A stretch of 64,000 nucleotides of DNA from Cognataquiflexum rubidum (GCF_022538115.1 NZ_JAKZAL010000003.1:62001-126000), one strand, 5' to 3'. Numbered from the stretch's first letter, positions 1 to 8,774 are shown. A program made the numbers and translations. The notes: generated from the letters alone by a model not told the origin.

Positions 1-890
1 TTGAATGCCTGAATGATCAGGTTCATGAAAATGGCCAAACGGAAATTGGCCCCAAACACACCTCCTGCTTCTCTTTGGGTCAGACCTTCGTAGAAGTTTT
101 CGGGCAATACATATTCAAACAATCCTCTCGAAAACACCTCATTGGTCACACCCGCCAAGCCCATAAACAGCAAGGGAACTGCATAATGCCACATGGGCTG
201 CAGGATTTCTTTGTCCATCCCAAAGGTAAATTTCCCGGAGAGTCTGAACAAAACCGGAATCATTAGCGCATTTGCAAGCAAATTGGCAAGCAGAATATAT
301 TCCACACCCCATTCTGGATTGTAAATGCTATTGATAAATGGTTGCAAACCTGGAAGGAGTTCACCATTCCAAACATGAAAGCAGAATACGATGAAGAAAA
401 TGTTGAAACCCACATTCAGCAAAATATTACCCAGCTTGGTCAGTGCAAAGGGAAGTGCTTTGTTTTCCTTCCGCAACTTCGCATAGGGTAAAGCCAAGAC
501 TGCATCTATTGCCAATATCCACGCCATCCAACGGAAGAGGTATTCCTGACCTTCGTAACCCAGCCAACTCGCCAAAGCCGGTGCGCTGAAATAGATGATC
601 GCACCCATCGAAATGGAAGTTGTGATCAAGAGTGATTGGATTTGGGCGAATACTTTTTGTGGATCGAGCCCTTTTCCGGTGGCATATCGGAAATAGGTCG
701 TCTCCATGCCAAACGTAAAAATGATATTCAGGAAGGCGATAAAGGCATAAATTGCTGTAAATGACCCTAAAGCTTCCTTATCTAAATAAGTGGTGTAGAT
801 GGGTAGAAGCAAAAAATTAATGGTCTTGCCAAGGATGCTGCTGATGCCATAAATGGCGGTCTGTCCTGCAAGTTTTTTGAGTTGGCTCAT
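1..890 (-). CDS. Polysaccharide flippase (Wzx/MOP-like), 3' end cut by window edge
   Basis: The reverse strand from the ATG at 888-890 reads open to base 1, giving at least 296 residues. The protein begins MSQLKKLAGQTAIYGISSIL and continues as repeated long hydrophobic helices separated by short charged loops. This is the pattern of the polysaccharide-biosynthesis branch of the MOP flippases, inner-membrane proteins that move undecaprenyl-linked oligosaccharides across the membrane. The C-terminal part lies outside the window. The start is only 21 bases after the stop of the upstream crotonase on the same strand, so the two may be co-transcribed, although their functions have no obvious link. 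The family call rests on hydrophobic pattern and N-terminal style. The substrate cannot be told. Confidence 0.75.
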   Translation of the reverse strand, partial: MSQLKKLAGQTAIYGISSILGKTINFLLLPIYTTYLDKEALGSFTAIYAFIAFLNIIFTFGMETTYFRYATGKGLDPQKVFAQIQSLLITTSISMGAIIYFSAPALASWLGYEGQEYLFRWMAWILAIDAVLALPYAKLRKENKALPFALTKLGNILLNVGFNIFFIVFCFHVWNGELLPGLQPFINSIYNPEWGVEYILLANLLANALMIPVLFRLSGKFTFGMDKEILQPMWHYAVPLLFMGLAGVTNEVFSRGLFEYVLPENFYEGLTQREAGGVFGANFRLAIFMNLIIQAF

Positions 891-911
891 CTGGAAAAAG
901 AAAAAGGGGAA

Positions 912-1697
912 TTAAGCCCCTTTGAATACCGGTTTTCTTTTTTCGAGAAAAGCAGAAGTGCCTTCTTTATAGTCACCTGATTTGACACAACGGGCAAAGC
1001 TGTTGGCTTCTGTTTGATAGCCGTCTTCATCGGGTACAAAGACCGAATTGACGCAGTCCACGATCATGCCGATGGCCAAAGGCGCTTTACTCATTATTTT
1101 TTTGATAATTTCTTCGGCTTTCGCCATGGCTTCTTCTTTGGTAGGAAGGACATGATTGACCAGGCCGAGGGCTTTTGCTTCATCCGCTCCGATCATATCT
1201 CCGGTCATCATGAGTTCATTGGCTTTCCCTCTTCCGATCAGGTAGGTCAGTCTTTGTGTCCCACCATATCCGGGGATGATTCCCAGATTGACTTCCGGCT
1301 GTCCGAATTTGGCAGCGGCTACCGCTATTCGCATATGACAGGCCATCGCCAATTCGCATCCACCACCCAAAGCAAAACCATTGACGACGGCGATGACAGG
1401 CTTGTGGCAATTTTCTATCATGCTAAAAATATCCTGACCGTTCTCTGCAAATTTCCTTGCATTCAACTCGTTCAGATCAGCAATCTCACTGATATCTGCT
1501 CCGGCGATAAAGGCTTTGTCGCCCGAACCTGTGATGATGACTGCCTTGATGTCTTTGTTGTCGGAAACTTCCGTGAAGATTTCCCTGATTTCGGATAACG
1601 TAGCAAAGTTGAGTGCGTTCAGTTTGGCTTCCCTGTTGATAGTCAAATACAGAACGCCAAGTTTTTCTTCAGAGAGAATATTCTTGCTGTCAGGCAT
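912..1697 (-). CDS. Enoyl-CoA hydratase/isomerase (crotonase family)
   Basis: 261 residues, the usual length for a short-chain enoyl-CoA hydratase. The oxyanion-hole segments are visible: AFIAGADISE around residue 62 and NGFALGGGCELAMAC around 106-120. The two catalytic glutamates of true hydratases are present, E115 in GGGCELA and E135 in FGQPEVNLGIIPG, so hydration of crotonyl-CoA or other short enoyl-CoAs is likely rather than a dehydratase-null relative. It would act in the cytoplasm in fatty-acid or amino-acid beta-oxidation. No other beta-oxidation gene is adjacent. A good Bacteroidota-type promoter lies just upstream, and the flippase gene follows 21 bases after the stop. Confidence 0.88.
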   Translation of the reverse strand: MPDSKNILSEEKLGVLYLTINREAKLNALNFATLSEIREIFTEVSDNKDIKAVIITGSGDKAFIAGADISEIADLNELNARKFAENGQDIFSMIENCHKPVIAVVNGFALGGGCELAMACHMRIAVAAAKFGQPEVNLGIIPGYGGTQRLTYLIGRGKANELMMTGDMIGADEAKALGLVNHVLPTKEEAMAKAEEIIKKIMSKAPLAIGMIVDCVNSVFVPDEDGYQTEANSFARCVKSGDYKEGTSAFLEKRKPVFKGA

Positions 1698-1719
1698 GAT
1701 TAAAGGTAGATGTGGGTGT

Positions 1720-1750
1720 CAAATATACAAGCATGGCATTCATTCCCCAA
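1720..1750 (-). promoter_or_regulatory. Bacteroidota-type promoter for the crotonase gene
   Basis: On the reverse strand TATATTTG (1720-1727) matches the TAnnTTTG -7 consensus exactly. TTGG (1747-1750) sits 19 bases upstream of it, which is normal spacing for the -33 TTTG element. The -7 box is about 22 bases before the ATG. Confidence 0.5.
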
Positions 1751-1878
1751 GCTTTGACCGGAAAAATACCTTGAAGACCGGTTGGTTGTCACGGAATTAC
1801 AACATGGCACAGCTGCGGTTTATGGTTGGTATTATGGTATTTTATGGAAAGTCGTCCAAGCCTTTCGGCTAATTTTCC

Positions 1879-1886
1879 TATTTTTG
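1879..1886 (+). promoter_or_regulatory. -7 box for icd
   Basis: TATTTTTG fits the TAnnTTTG consensus and lies 37 bases before the icd ATG. I see no convincing -33 TTTG at the right distance, so this is a partial promoter call. Confidence 0.42.
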
Positions 1887-1922
1887 CAGGGTAATTCAAA
1901 ACTAAACTAACTCTTTTTATAT

Positions 1923-3377
1923 ATGTCAGCTAAAACAAAAATCACCGTAGCCTACGGTGATGGAATAGGTCCCGAGATCATGAAGGCCACGCTCGAAATC
2001 CTCGAAGCAGCAGGCGCGCAGTTGGAATATGAGGTGATTGAAATCGGTGAACAGGTTTACCTTAAGGGAATCAGTTCGGGAATGGAGCCCGGCGCTTTTG
2101 ATTCTTTGAGAAAGACAAAAGTATTTTTGAAATCCCCGATCACTACCCCGCAAGGTGGAGGATTCAAGAGTCTGAATGTGACGACCAGAAAATCCTTTGG
2201 ATTATTTGCCAATGTCAGGCCTTGCAAGGCGTTTTCGCCTTTTGTGAAAACCTATTTTCCAAAAACTGACCTTGTCATAATCCGTGAAAATGAGGAAGAC
2301 CTTTACGCCGGAATTGAGCACAGACAGACGCAGGAGGTTTATCAATGCCTGAAGTTGATATCCAAACCAGGATCTGAAAAAATCATCCGCTATGCCTTTG
2401 AATATGCGAGGAAATACGGACGCAAGAAAGTGACCTGTATGACCAAAGACAATATCATGAAGTTGGCAGACGGCTTGTTTCATAAGACTTTTTTGGAAGT
2501 AGCGAAGGAATATCCTGAGATTCAGACTGACCACAAGATTATTGATATCGGGTGTGCTTTGATTGCAGAGAGACCGGAGATTTTTGATGTGATTGTGACG
2601 TTGAATCTATATGGAGATATCATTTCAGATGTGGCGGCCCAAGTCACAGGTTCTGTAGGATTGGGTGGTTCGGCCAATGTAGGAGAAGAAGTCGCCATGT
2701 TTGAGGCAATCCACGGTTCGGCGCCTGACATCGCAGGTATGGACATCGCCAACCCGTCAGGTTTGCTCAATGGCGCCATCATGATGCTTGTCCATATCGG
2801 ACAACCGGAAATCGCGGAGAAAATCTCCAACGCTTGGATGAAGACCCTTGAGGATGGTATCCATACCGGAGATATCTTCCAACCTACCCTTTCGTCCAAA
2901 AAAGCCGGCACAAACGAATTTGCAAAAGCTATCATCGAAAGATTGGGGCAAATGCCTTCAAGCCTTATTCCAGCGGTTTTCGATAAATCTGCAACTGCAC
3001 CCATGCAAATCAAATTGAGTCCAGTCACCAAATCCAAGAAAGAACTGATTGGTGTGGATGTTTTTGTGGATTGGGATATAGAGGGAAGAAACCCTGATGT
3101 CATCGGGGAGAAATTAAGAAAAGCAAACGCTGATGGACTTGTTCTTCAATTGATAACCAACAGGGGGATCAAAGTATATCCGGGAGGGATGCGGGAGACT
3201 TTCTGCACTGACCATTGGAGATGCAGGTTCCAAACTGCGGGTCAGTCGGTAATCACCCACAAGCAGGTTTTGGATTTGCTTTCTCAGGTTGAAGCATTGG
3301 GATTTGATTTTATCAAAACGGAGCATTTATATGCTTTTGACGGGGTCAGGGCTTATAGTTTGGCGCAGGGGGAGTAA
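1923..3377 (+). CDS. icd: Isocitrate dehydrogenase (NADP-type, long Thermus-like form)
   Basis: 484 residues. It converts isocitrate to 2-oxoglutarate and CO2 in the TCA cycle. Substrate-binding residues are visible in GFKSLNVTTRKS (S83, N85, R89), FANVRP (R99) and RENEEDLYAGIEH (R121, Y128). The metal ligands are in LNLYGDIISD (D232, D236), and the nucleotide-site motif AIHGSAPDIAG starts at 262. The catalytic core ends near residue 345. It is followed by about 130 extra residues (VDVFVDWDIEGRNPDVIGEKL and onward) typical of the roughly 490-residue Thermus-type enzymes rather than the roughly 415-residue E. coli form. The gene stands alone behind a TAnnTTTG box. The ATG at 1923 leaves a normal N-terminal beta strand (TKITVAYGDGIGPE). 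Confidence 0.93.
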   Translation: MSAKTKITVAYGDGIGPEIMKATLEILEAAGAQLEYEVIEIGEQVYLKGISSGMEPGAFDSLRKTKVFLKSPITTPQGGGFKSLNVTTRKSFGLFANVRPCKAFSPFVKTYFPKTDLVIIRENEEDLYAGIEHRQTQEVYQCLKLISKPGSEKIIRYAFEYARKYGRKKVTCMTKDNIMKLADGLFHKTFLEVAKEYPEIQTDHKIIDIGCALIAERPEIFDVIVTLNLYGDIISDVAAQVTGSVGLGGSANVGEEVAMFEAIHGSAPDIAGMDIANPSGLLNGAIMMLVHIGQPEIAEKISNAWMKTLEDGIHTGDIFQPTLSSKKAGTNEFAKAIIERLGQMPSSLIPAVFDKSATAPMQIKLSPVTKSKKELIGVDVFVDWDIEGRNPDVIGEKLRKANADGLVLQLITNRGIKVYPGGMRETFCTDHWRCRFQTAGQSVITHKQVLDLLSQVEALGFDFIKTEHLYAFDGVRAYSLAQGE

Positions 3378-3721
3378 GGAGATTGGAAGATTTGAAAATT
3401 GAAAGATTGGAAAATTAGGTTGTAAGGTTGAAAAGTTATAATGTTTCAAGGTTCATGAACGCTTTAAGGGGCGAGAAGCGAGAGCCGAGAAACAAGAGCC
3501 GAGAAGCGAGAGGCGAGATACGAGAGACAAGAAGCGAGAAGCAAGAGACAAGAGCCAAGAATCAGGAATAGCTTTGCCTTGTCACCTTGACGTAGGAGAG
3601 GTCTTCTAGACTAATCTTCAAAATAAGAGCCGAGAAACGAGAGCCGAGAAACGAGAAGCGAGAATCTGAAACACCTTTGCCTTGTCACCTCGATGTAGGA
3701 AGGTCTTGGGATTAATAGTCA
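3378..3721. repeat. Low-complexity purine-rich repeats downstream of icd
   Basis: The 606 bases between icd and the next gene hold two kinds of degenerate repeat. First come GGAAGATTTGAAAATTG-like tracts (about 3379-3450). Then come arrays of GCGAGAAGCGAGAG/GAGCCGAGAAACGAG (about 3468-3560 and 3627-3665). Each array is followed by a similar sentence containing GCCTTGTCACCT and GTAGGAnAGGTCTT. Similar GCGAGA tracts recur near 15685 and 20270. No coding potential is seen here. Confidence 0.7.
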
Positions 3722-3752
3722 AAAAAACCGGGCAGAGATGTTCCGGTTTTTT
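3722..3752 (+). terminator. Hairpin with T-tract (first of twin copies)
   Basis: A perfect 10-bp stem, AAAAAACCGG (3722-3731) with CCGGTTTTTT (3743-3752), has an 11-base loop. It ends in a T run on both strands and so could terminate in either direction. A copy with the same stem and one loop change lies at 5441-5471. Confidence 0.65.
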
Positions 3753-3983
3753 GATTTTTATCAATTTGACCCGGGATACTATAACAGGATCTTACATAGG
3801 TAAAAAAATAATGTCGTTGATTTTCAGAGAGTTTAGTTAAAAAATGAATTGCTAATATTAAATAGTTCGGTTTTTATCTAGGTTTGAAATCTTAAGCCAA
3901 GATTTAAGATAAAACTTAATCCCCCAAAAATAAATGTCCTGGAAATATCCAAGTACTCCGGGTAATCCGATTTGAACAAAGCT

Positions 3984-4667
3984 ATGGTTATTGATAAAAT
4001 TTTAAGAGTGATCCCAAATTTTATTGGGATTATTCTTATAGGCGTTTTGAATTCATCTTGTAAGGATGAATTCAAACCAAGTATTCCTTTGGATTTTGAA
4101 ATCCCTGTAAATGTTTATCCGCAAGATGAAAAGATAAGTTTGGGAGATACTTTTATTCTAGAAACGAAATTTCCAAAGGTAATTAATGACATTTCAGGTT
4201 CTATTGATCATTTATTCAAAATAGAAGATTTTGAAATAGGAATGGGAATCTATTCCTTGACTCAAAGGGATAAATCACTGATTGAACAAAATGGTGCAAC
4301 AGGTCAAATGGAGCTTTTGTCTCAAAAAGGTAAGATTACAAAGATTAGTTCAGAATTTGCTGAAATCAAATTCGTCGAACTCGACAATTCAATAGGATTT
4401 AGAACTTTAATTATTCCTCAAATTAAGGGTGTTTATACACTTACTCTCTTTCAAGTGGATGAAACTTACGGAAAGACAAAAGAACGATTTGAAAATGATA
4501 AAATGGGAGGGTATTTTATTAACAAAATCAATTATAGTGTTAATACAAATGGAAAGACCAATTATCATTTGATTTTTGAAAACACCATACCCACTGACGG
4601 AAAATGGCTTGAGACTGCTGGGTATGATTATTTTAAAAATGGTACTTTCTCTTTTATTGTTGAATAA
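3984..4667 (+). CDS. Putative lipoprotein, tandem paralogue 1
   Basis: About 227 residues from the ATG at 3984. A TTG 12 bases upstream is a less likely start. A hydrophobic stretch (IPNFIGIILIGVLNSSC) ends in a lipobox-like SSC, so the mature protein is probably an acylated envelope protein. After the cysteine comes LDFEIPVNVYPQDEKISLGDTFILE, and near the end NYHLIFENTIP, with a C-terminal SFIVE. All three blocks recur in the next gene, showing tandem duplication. I recognise no named family. The early part resembles a short beta-sandwich, but that is only an impression. The gene is AT-rich compared with its neighbours and lies between two near-identical hairpins. Confidence 0.6.
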   Translation: MVIDKILRVIPNFIGIILIGVLNSSCKDEFKPSIPLDFEIPVNVYPQDEKISLGDTFILETKFPKVINDISGSIDHLFKIEDFEIGMGIYSLTQRDKSLIEQNGATGQMELLSQKGKITKISSEFAEIKFVELDNSIGFRTLIIPQIKGVYTLTLFQVDETYGKTKERFENDKMGGYFINKINYSVNTNGKTNYHLIFENTIPTDGKWLETAGYDYFKNGTFSFIVE

Positions 4668-4719
4668 AGGAACTCCTTTGAAGCGTAAACAAGTAAGGCA
4701 AGACAATTTAATTATCATT

Positions 4720-5415
4720 ATGAAATCATTCAAAATTATGAAAATTGATTCAAATCATTTATTTACTATCCGCGCTATCATTTGGGTTGGAATGGTTTTC
4801 ATTATGGGTTTCAGTTGTTTATCTGAAGAAAAGGAATACCTAACTGTTGATTTTGAAATTCCGATTACTGTTAGTCCTGTGAAAGAAGCTTATCATATTG
4901 GAGACACTATTCACGTAGAAGTTGAGTTTCACAAAGAGTTGACTTCGTTTAACCAAGATTTTACATACTCTTTTGAGGATTTTAATTTCTTTGCTTGGAT
5001 AAGATGTACTCAATTATTGGATAAGTCAAAGGATCAACCAGACCAGCCTGGTGGATTGGGTGGATTTAATATTGTTAATACAAAAGGGGGATTGTTTCCC
5101 TTTAGTTCTGCCGGTGCTGAAATGAATTATATCTTCGAAAATGACATGTATGTAATGAAAACCTCTTTAATCCTGAGAAGACCTGGGATATATTCTATAT
5201 CGTTTCATACTAACAATGGGGCATATAATTTCGAATTTCAAAAACAATTGGATGTTCCTGGCAAAGTTGTAAAAATTGGGAATTTAGTCTATAAAGTCAA
5301 TAATGGAATTGGAGGTAACAATCATCTGATTTTTGAAAATACGATTAATAATTGGGAGGAAGATCCTGACAAGTTTGGATGGAATAGTTTGTTTTCATTT
5401 AAAGTGGTGGAATAG
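4720..5415 (+). CDS. Putative lipoprotein, tandem paralogue 2
   Basis: 231 residues from the ATG at 4720. An in-frame ATG at 4576 would overlap the previous gene by about 90 bases and put the signal peptide too far inside. ATG 4738 is also possible. The N-terminus has a hydrophobic helix (AIIWVGMVFIMGFSC) ending in a lipobox cysteine. It shares with the preceding gene the blocks VDFEIPITVSPVKEAYHIGDTIHVE, NHLIFENTI and SFKVVE, and it is about the same length. It starts 52 bases after its paralogue, so they are probably one transcript ending at the hairpin at 5441-5471. The function is not recognisable. Confidence 0.62.
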   Translation: MKSFKIMKIDSNHLFTIRAIIWVGMVFIMGFSCLSEEKEYLTVDFEIPITVSPVKEAYHIGDTIHVEVEFHKELTSFNQDFTYSFEDFNFFAWIRCTQLLDKSKDQPDQPGGLGGFNIVNTKGGLFPFSSAGAEMNYIFENDMYVMKTSLILRRPGIYSISFHTNNGAYNFEFQKQLDVPGKVVKIGNLVYKVNNGIGGNNHLIFENTINNWEEDPDKFGWNSLFSFKVVE

Positions 5416-5440
5416 ACTTAAATTTTTAAATAAGAGAAGA

Positions 5441-5471
5441 AAAAAACCGGGCATAGATGTTCCGGTTTTTT
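5441..5471 (+). terminator. Hairpin with T-tract (second twin copy)
   Basis: AAAAAACCGG (5441-5450) pairs with CCGGTTTTTT (5462-5471). The 11-base loop differs from the copy at 3722-3752 by one base (GCATAGATGTT against GCAGAGATGTT). It lies 25 bases after the second lipoprotein stop. Confidence 0.7.
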
Positions 5472-5475
5472 ATTG

Positions 5476-5521
5476 TTGTTTGGTAAACAACAATATTATT
5501 GTTTAGTAAACAACAATATTG
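5476..5521. promoter_or_regulatory. Two tandem 23-bp units with palindromic core (operator candidate)
   Basis: Units 5476-5498 and 5499-5521 differ at two positions. Each carries the palindrome TTGTTTRGTAAACAA followed by CAATATT. A TATTG fragment just before the first unit matches the end of a unit. The array ends 22 bases before the ATG of the ATPase gene, overlapping where its promoter should be, so a transcription-factor binding array is likely. Confidence 0.55.
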
Positions 5522-5543
5522 TATTTTTACAAAAAACACTATT

Positions 5544-6752
5544 ATGCTTTCGCAGATAATCCTTCAGGAAACATTGGCTTCCCAAAAAACCGACCTTCAA
5601 AAAAAGGCGTTTGGCTTGGAGCGGTTTGAAGTGATTGAATTGCCTGTCCTCAGCAGTCATGCCCTGATAGTATCAGGAATACGGCGATGCGGGAAAAGTA
5701 CTTTTTTGTTACAAATGCTAAGCAAAAGATTTCCTGACGCCATTTACCTGAACTTTGAAGATCCGCGGCTATATGGGTTTGATTTGTCTGATTTTCAAAA
5801 ATTGGATCTGCTCATATCGGAAGACAAAGGGAAAGTGCTCTTTTTCGATGAAATCCAGGTCATAAAAGGTTGGGAAATTTTTGTGAGGCAAAAATTGGAT
5901 CAAGGATTCCAGATAATAATCACAGGATCGAATGCATCGCTATTGAGTCAGGAATTGGGAACCAAATTGACTGGAAGACATATTACAAAAGAACTTTTCC
6001 CATTTTCTTTTCAGGAGTTTTGCGAGTTCAGGAATCTGCCCATAAGTATCGAAAGTGTAAGTCAATATGTAGAACTTGGCGGGTTTCCGGAATTTTTGAA
6101 ATCCGAAAGACAGGAAATCTTAAACCAGCTTTTGGATGACCTCTTGGTGAGGGATATTGCCCAACGGTACGGAGTAAGGGATTTAAAATCTCTACAGCAA
6201 CTCACTGTGTATCTCATCACAAATGTCGGTAAGCCTGTATCTGGTAACCAACTGAAAAAAGTCCTGGAGATCGGGGCAACAAGTACCGTTTTGGAATATT
6301 TCTCTTATTTGGAAGCTTGTTGGTTGTTTTTCTTCGTTCCCAAATTCAGCTATTCTCAAAAAAAGCAACTCATCAATCCAAAGAAAGTGTATTCCATTGA
6401 TACAGGAATGGTTGCTGCAAACTCCCGGTCTTTTTCCCAAGATTTCGGTAGGAGGTTTGAAAACCTTGTATTTCTCACATTGCGAAGGAAACACAATGAG
6501 ATCTATTACTTTTCTGAAAAAAAGGAATGCGATTTTGTGGTTTTTGATAGAAGAGGATTGTTGGCAGTGGTACAGGTTTGTTATAAACTATCCTCTGAAA
6601 ATATGGACCGGGAATTAGAAGGGCTTTGGGAAGCTATGTCTTTTTTTAGCCTAAAAAAAGGTTATTTGGTCACTCTAGACCAAAAGGATTATTTTGAAAA
6701 AGACGACAATAGGATAGAAGTTGTTCCCTTTCACGAATATGAAATCCCATAA
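5544..6752 (+). CDS. AAA_14 / DUF4143 ATPase
   Basis: 402 residues from the ATG at 5544. The in-frame start at 5499 would put coding sequence inside the repeat array. The Walker A motif is SGIRRCGKST, Walker B is KVLFFDEIQV, and a sensor-like IIITGSNASLLS follows, then the TKLTGRHITKELFPFSFQEF segment typical of the AAA_14 domain. The C-terminal half has the DUF4143 pattern, including DDLLVRDIAQRYGVRD, VYSIDTGMV and a nuclease-like FENLVFLTLRRK...YYFSEKKECDFVV (E..D) fold ending. Proteins of this type are common and often horizontally spread in Bacteroidota, and their role is unsettled. It stands alone, ending in a strong hairpin terminator. Confidence 0.85.
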   Translation: MLSQIILQETLASQKTDLQKKAFGLERFEVIELPVLSSHALIVSGIRRCGKSTFLLQMLSKRFPDAIYLNFEDPRLYGFDLSDFQKLDLLISEDKGKVLFFDEIQVIKGWEIFVRQKLDQGFQIIITGSNASLLSQELGTKLTGRHITKELFPFSFQEFCEFRNLPISIESVSQYVELGGFPEFLKSERQEILNQLLDDLLVRDIAQRYGVRDLKSLQQLTVYLITNVGKPVSGNQLKKVLEIGATSTVLEYFSYLEACWLFFFVPKFSYSQKKQLINPKKVYSIDTGMVAANSRSFSQDFGRRFENLVFLTLRRKHNEIYYFSEKKECDFVVFDRRGLLAVVQVCYKLSSENMDRELEGLWEAMSFFSLKKGYLVTLDQKDYFEKDDNRIEVVPFHEYEIP

Positions 6753-6784
6753 AAAATCCCCTAAGCTTTCGCCTAGGGGATTTT
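6753..6784. terminator. Bidirectional intrinsic terminator
   Basis: The 11-bp stem AAAATCCCCTA (6753-6763) / TAGGGGATTTT (6774-6784) begins one base after the ATPase stop. It has T-rich flanks on both strands, so it can also stop typA transcripts coming from the right. Confidence 0.8.
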
Positions 6785-6940
6785 CATTTTTTTTCAAGTT
6801 TTCAGCACCTTTTACCTCTTACTTCCAACCTCAATCGAGATTCTTCACTTCGCAGAAGGTATATCTTTAAGGACAAGAATTATCAAAGCTCGTTCAGAAT
6901 GACGGAAGCTTCGTACTTCATACTTCCAACTTCCCACTTC

Positions 6941-8746
6941 TTAAGAATCCTTCTTCGCCATTCTTCCTCTTTCATTCTCATCCAGATAGATTTTTCTCAT
7001 ACGGATGGATTTTGGAGTGATTTCAAGGTATTCATCCTTTTGGATATATTCCATGGCTTCTTCTAGGGAGAATTTTTTGGCAGGAACGATCCTCACGTTG
7101 TCATCCGAACCGGAAGCACGCATGTTGGTCAGTTTCTTGCCTTTCTGCACATTGACCACGATGTCGTTGTCACGGGAATGCTCTCCGATAACCTGACCCA
7201 TGTAAAGTTCGTCTCCTGGATCTACAAAGAAATTTCCCCTATCCTGCAATTTGTCAATCGCGTAAGCAGTACACTGTCCACCTTCCATAGAGATCAACGA
7301 ACCGTTGATACGTCCCGGGATCGGGCCTTTGAATGGCTCATAGGCAGAAAAGTTATGGTTCATGATGGCTTCGCCTTGAGTTGCGGTTAGCATGTTGTTT
7401 CTCAATCCGATCAATCCTCTTGAAGGAATTTTGAATTCAAGATGCTGCAAGTCACCCTTAGGTTCCATGATCAGGAGTTCACCTTTTCTTTGTGTAGCAA
7501 GTTCAATTACTTTTCCTGAAGTTGTTTCGGGTACATCTACCACCAATGTTTCGATTGGTTCGCATTTGACTCCGTCGATTTCTTTGAAAATCACCTGTGG
7601 CTGACCAACCTGAAGTTCGTATCCTTCTCTTCTCATGGTTTCGATCAAGATGGACAAGTGGAGGATACCACGGCCATAGACCAAAAATTTATCTTCACTA
7701 TCTGTATTTTCCACGCGAAGTGCGAGGTTTTTCTCAGTTTCTTTGAACAACCTGTCTCTCAGGTGGCGTGAAGTTACAAACTTGCCTTCCTTGCCAAAAA
7801 ACGGAGAGTTGTTGATCGTGAAGAGCATGTTCATGGTAGGCTCGTCAATAGAAATCCTTACCAAAGCTTCAGGATTTTCGAGATCGGCCAAAGTATCGCC
7901 GATTTCAAAATCTTCGATGCCGGTGACTGCGCAGATATCTCCCGCAAGTACCTCTGTTACTCTTACCCTTCCAAGTCCTTCAAAAACCTGCAATTCTTTT
8001 ACTTTCACTTTTTTGATGACACCGTCTGCTTTGCAAAGGGATAATTGAGCGCCTTCCTTGATGGAGCCTCTTTTTACCCTGCCGATCGCGATACGTCCCA
8101 CAAAGCTGGAATAATCCAGGGAAGTGATCTGCATCTGTAATGTTCCTTCGTCGATTTTCGGTTCAGGGATATGTTCGATAATCGCATCCAATAGAGGAAG
8201 GATAGAGTCAGTCGGATTTTTCCAGTCAGGACCCATCCAGTTTTGTTTTGCCGAACCATACAGCGTCTGGAATTCCAGTTGCTCTTCGGTAGCATCCAAG
8301 TTGAACATCAGGTCAAATACAGCCTCATGTACTTCGTCAGGACGGCAGTTTTCTTTGTCTACTTTGTTGACCACCACGATCGGTCTCAGTCCAAGTGCCA
8401 ATGCTTTGCCCAATACAAATCGGGTCTGCGGCATCGGTCCTTCAAAAGCATCGACTAAAAGGATGACCCCATCAGCCATTTTGAGTACCCTTTCCACTTC
8501 ACCGCCAAAGTCGGCGTGACCAGGGGTATCGATGATATTGATCTTGTGGTCTTTGTACCTAACGGAAACGTTTTTAGAAAGAATGGTGATTCCTCTTTCC
8601 CTTTCTAGGTCATTGCTGTCCAGGATCAGGTCGTCAAACTGTTGGTTTTCACGGAAGATTTTGGAAACGTGTATGATCTTGTCCACCAGGGTGGTTTTGC
8701 CGTGGTCAACGTGTGCGATAATCGCGATATTCCGAATATTAAGCAT
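6941..8746 (-). CDS. typA: Ribosome-associated GTPase BipA/TypA
   Basis: 601 residues, the family's usual length. It is a translational GTPase of the EF-G class that binds the 70S ribosome and helps 50S assembly and stress or cold growth. G1 is AHVDHGKT (11-18), switch I RERGITI (50-54), G3 DTPGH (73-77) and G4 NKVD (127-130). Domain II follows, then the EF-G-like C-terminal domains and the BipA-specific tail with GRINGSLISMEGGQCTAYAI and VNVQKGKKLTNMRASG. The gene is monocistronic, with an exact TAnnTTTG box before it. Confidence 0.96.
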   Translation of the reverse strand: MLNIRNIAIIAHVDHGKTTLVDKIIHVSKIFRENQQFDDLILDSNDLERERGITILSKNVSVRYKDHKINIIDTPGHADFGGEVERVLKMADGVILLVDAFEGPMPQTRFVLGKALALGLRPIVVVNKVDKENCRPDEVHEAVFDLMFNLDATEEQLEFQTLYGSAKQNWMGPDWKNPTDSILPLLDAIIEHIPEPKIDEGTLQMQITSLDYSSFVGRIAIGRVKRGSIKEGAQLSLCKADGVIKKVKVKELQVFEGLGRVRVTEVLAGDICAVTGIEDFEIGDTLADLENPEALVRISIDEPTMNMLFTINNSPFFGKEGKFVTSRHLRDRLFKETEKNLALRVENTDSEDKFLVYGRGILHLSILIETMRREGYELQVGQPQVIFKEIDGVKCEPIETLVVDVPETTSGKVIELATQRKGELLIMEPKGDLQHLEFKIPSRGLIGLRNNMLTATQGEAIMNHNFSAYEPFKGPIPGRINGSLISMEGGQCTAYAIDKLQDRGNFFVDPGDELYMGQVIGEHSRDNDIVVNVQKGKKLTNMRASGSDDNVRIVPAKKFSLEEAMEYIQKDEYLEITPKSIRMRKIYLDENERGRMAKKDS

Positions 8747-8766
8747 TGTAAAATTGAATTAGGGTG

Positions 8767-8774
8767 CAAAGGTA
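8767..8774 (-). promoter_or_regulatory. -7 box for typA
   Basis: On the reverse strand TACCTTTG matches TAnnTTTG and lies 20 bases before the ATG. No clear -33 element is seen at 19-21 bases. The rest of 8800-8938 is a GGAAGGTTG low-complexity tract. Confidence 0.48.

Noticed and set aside
1014-1598. 194-codon frame opposite the crotonase gene
   Set aside because: It is a shadow of the reverse-strand gene, whose protein matches a known family with catalytic residues.
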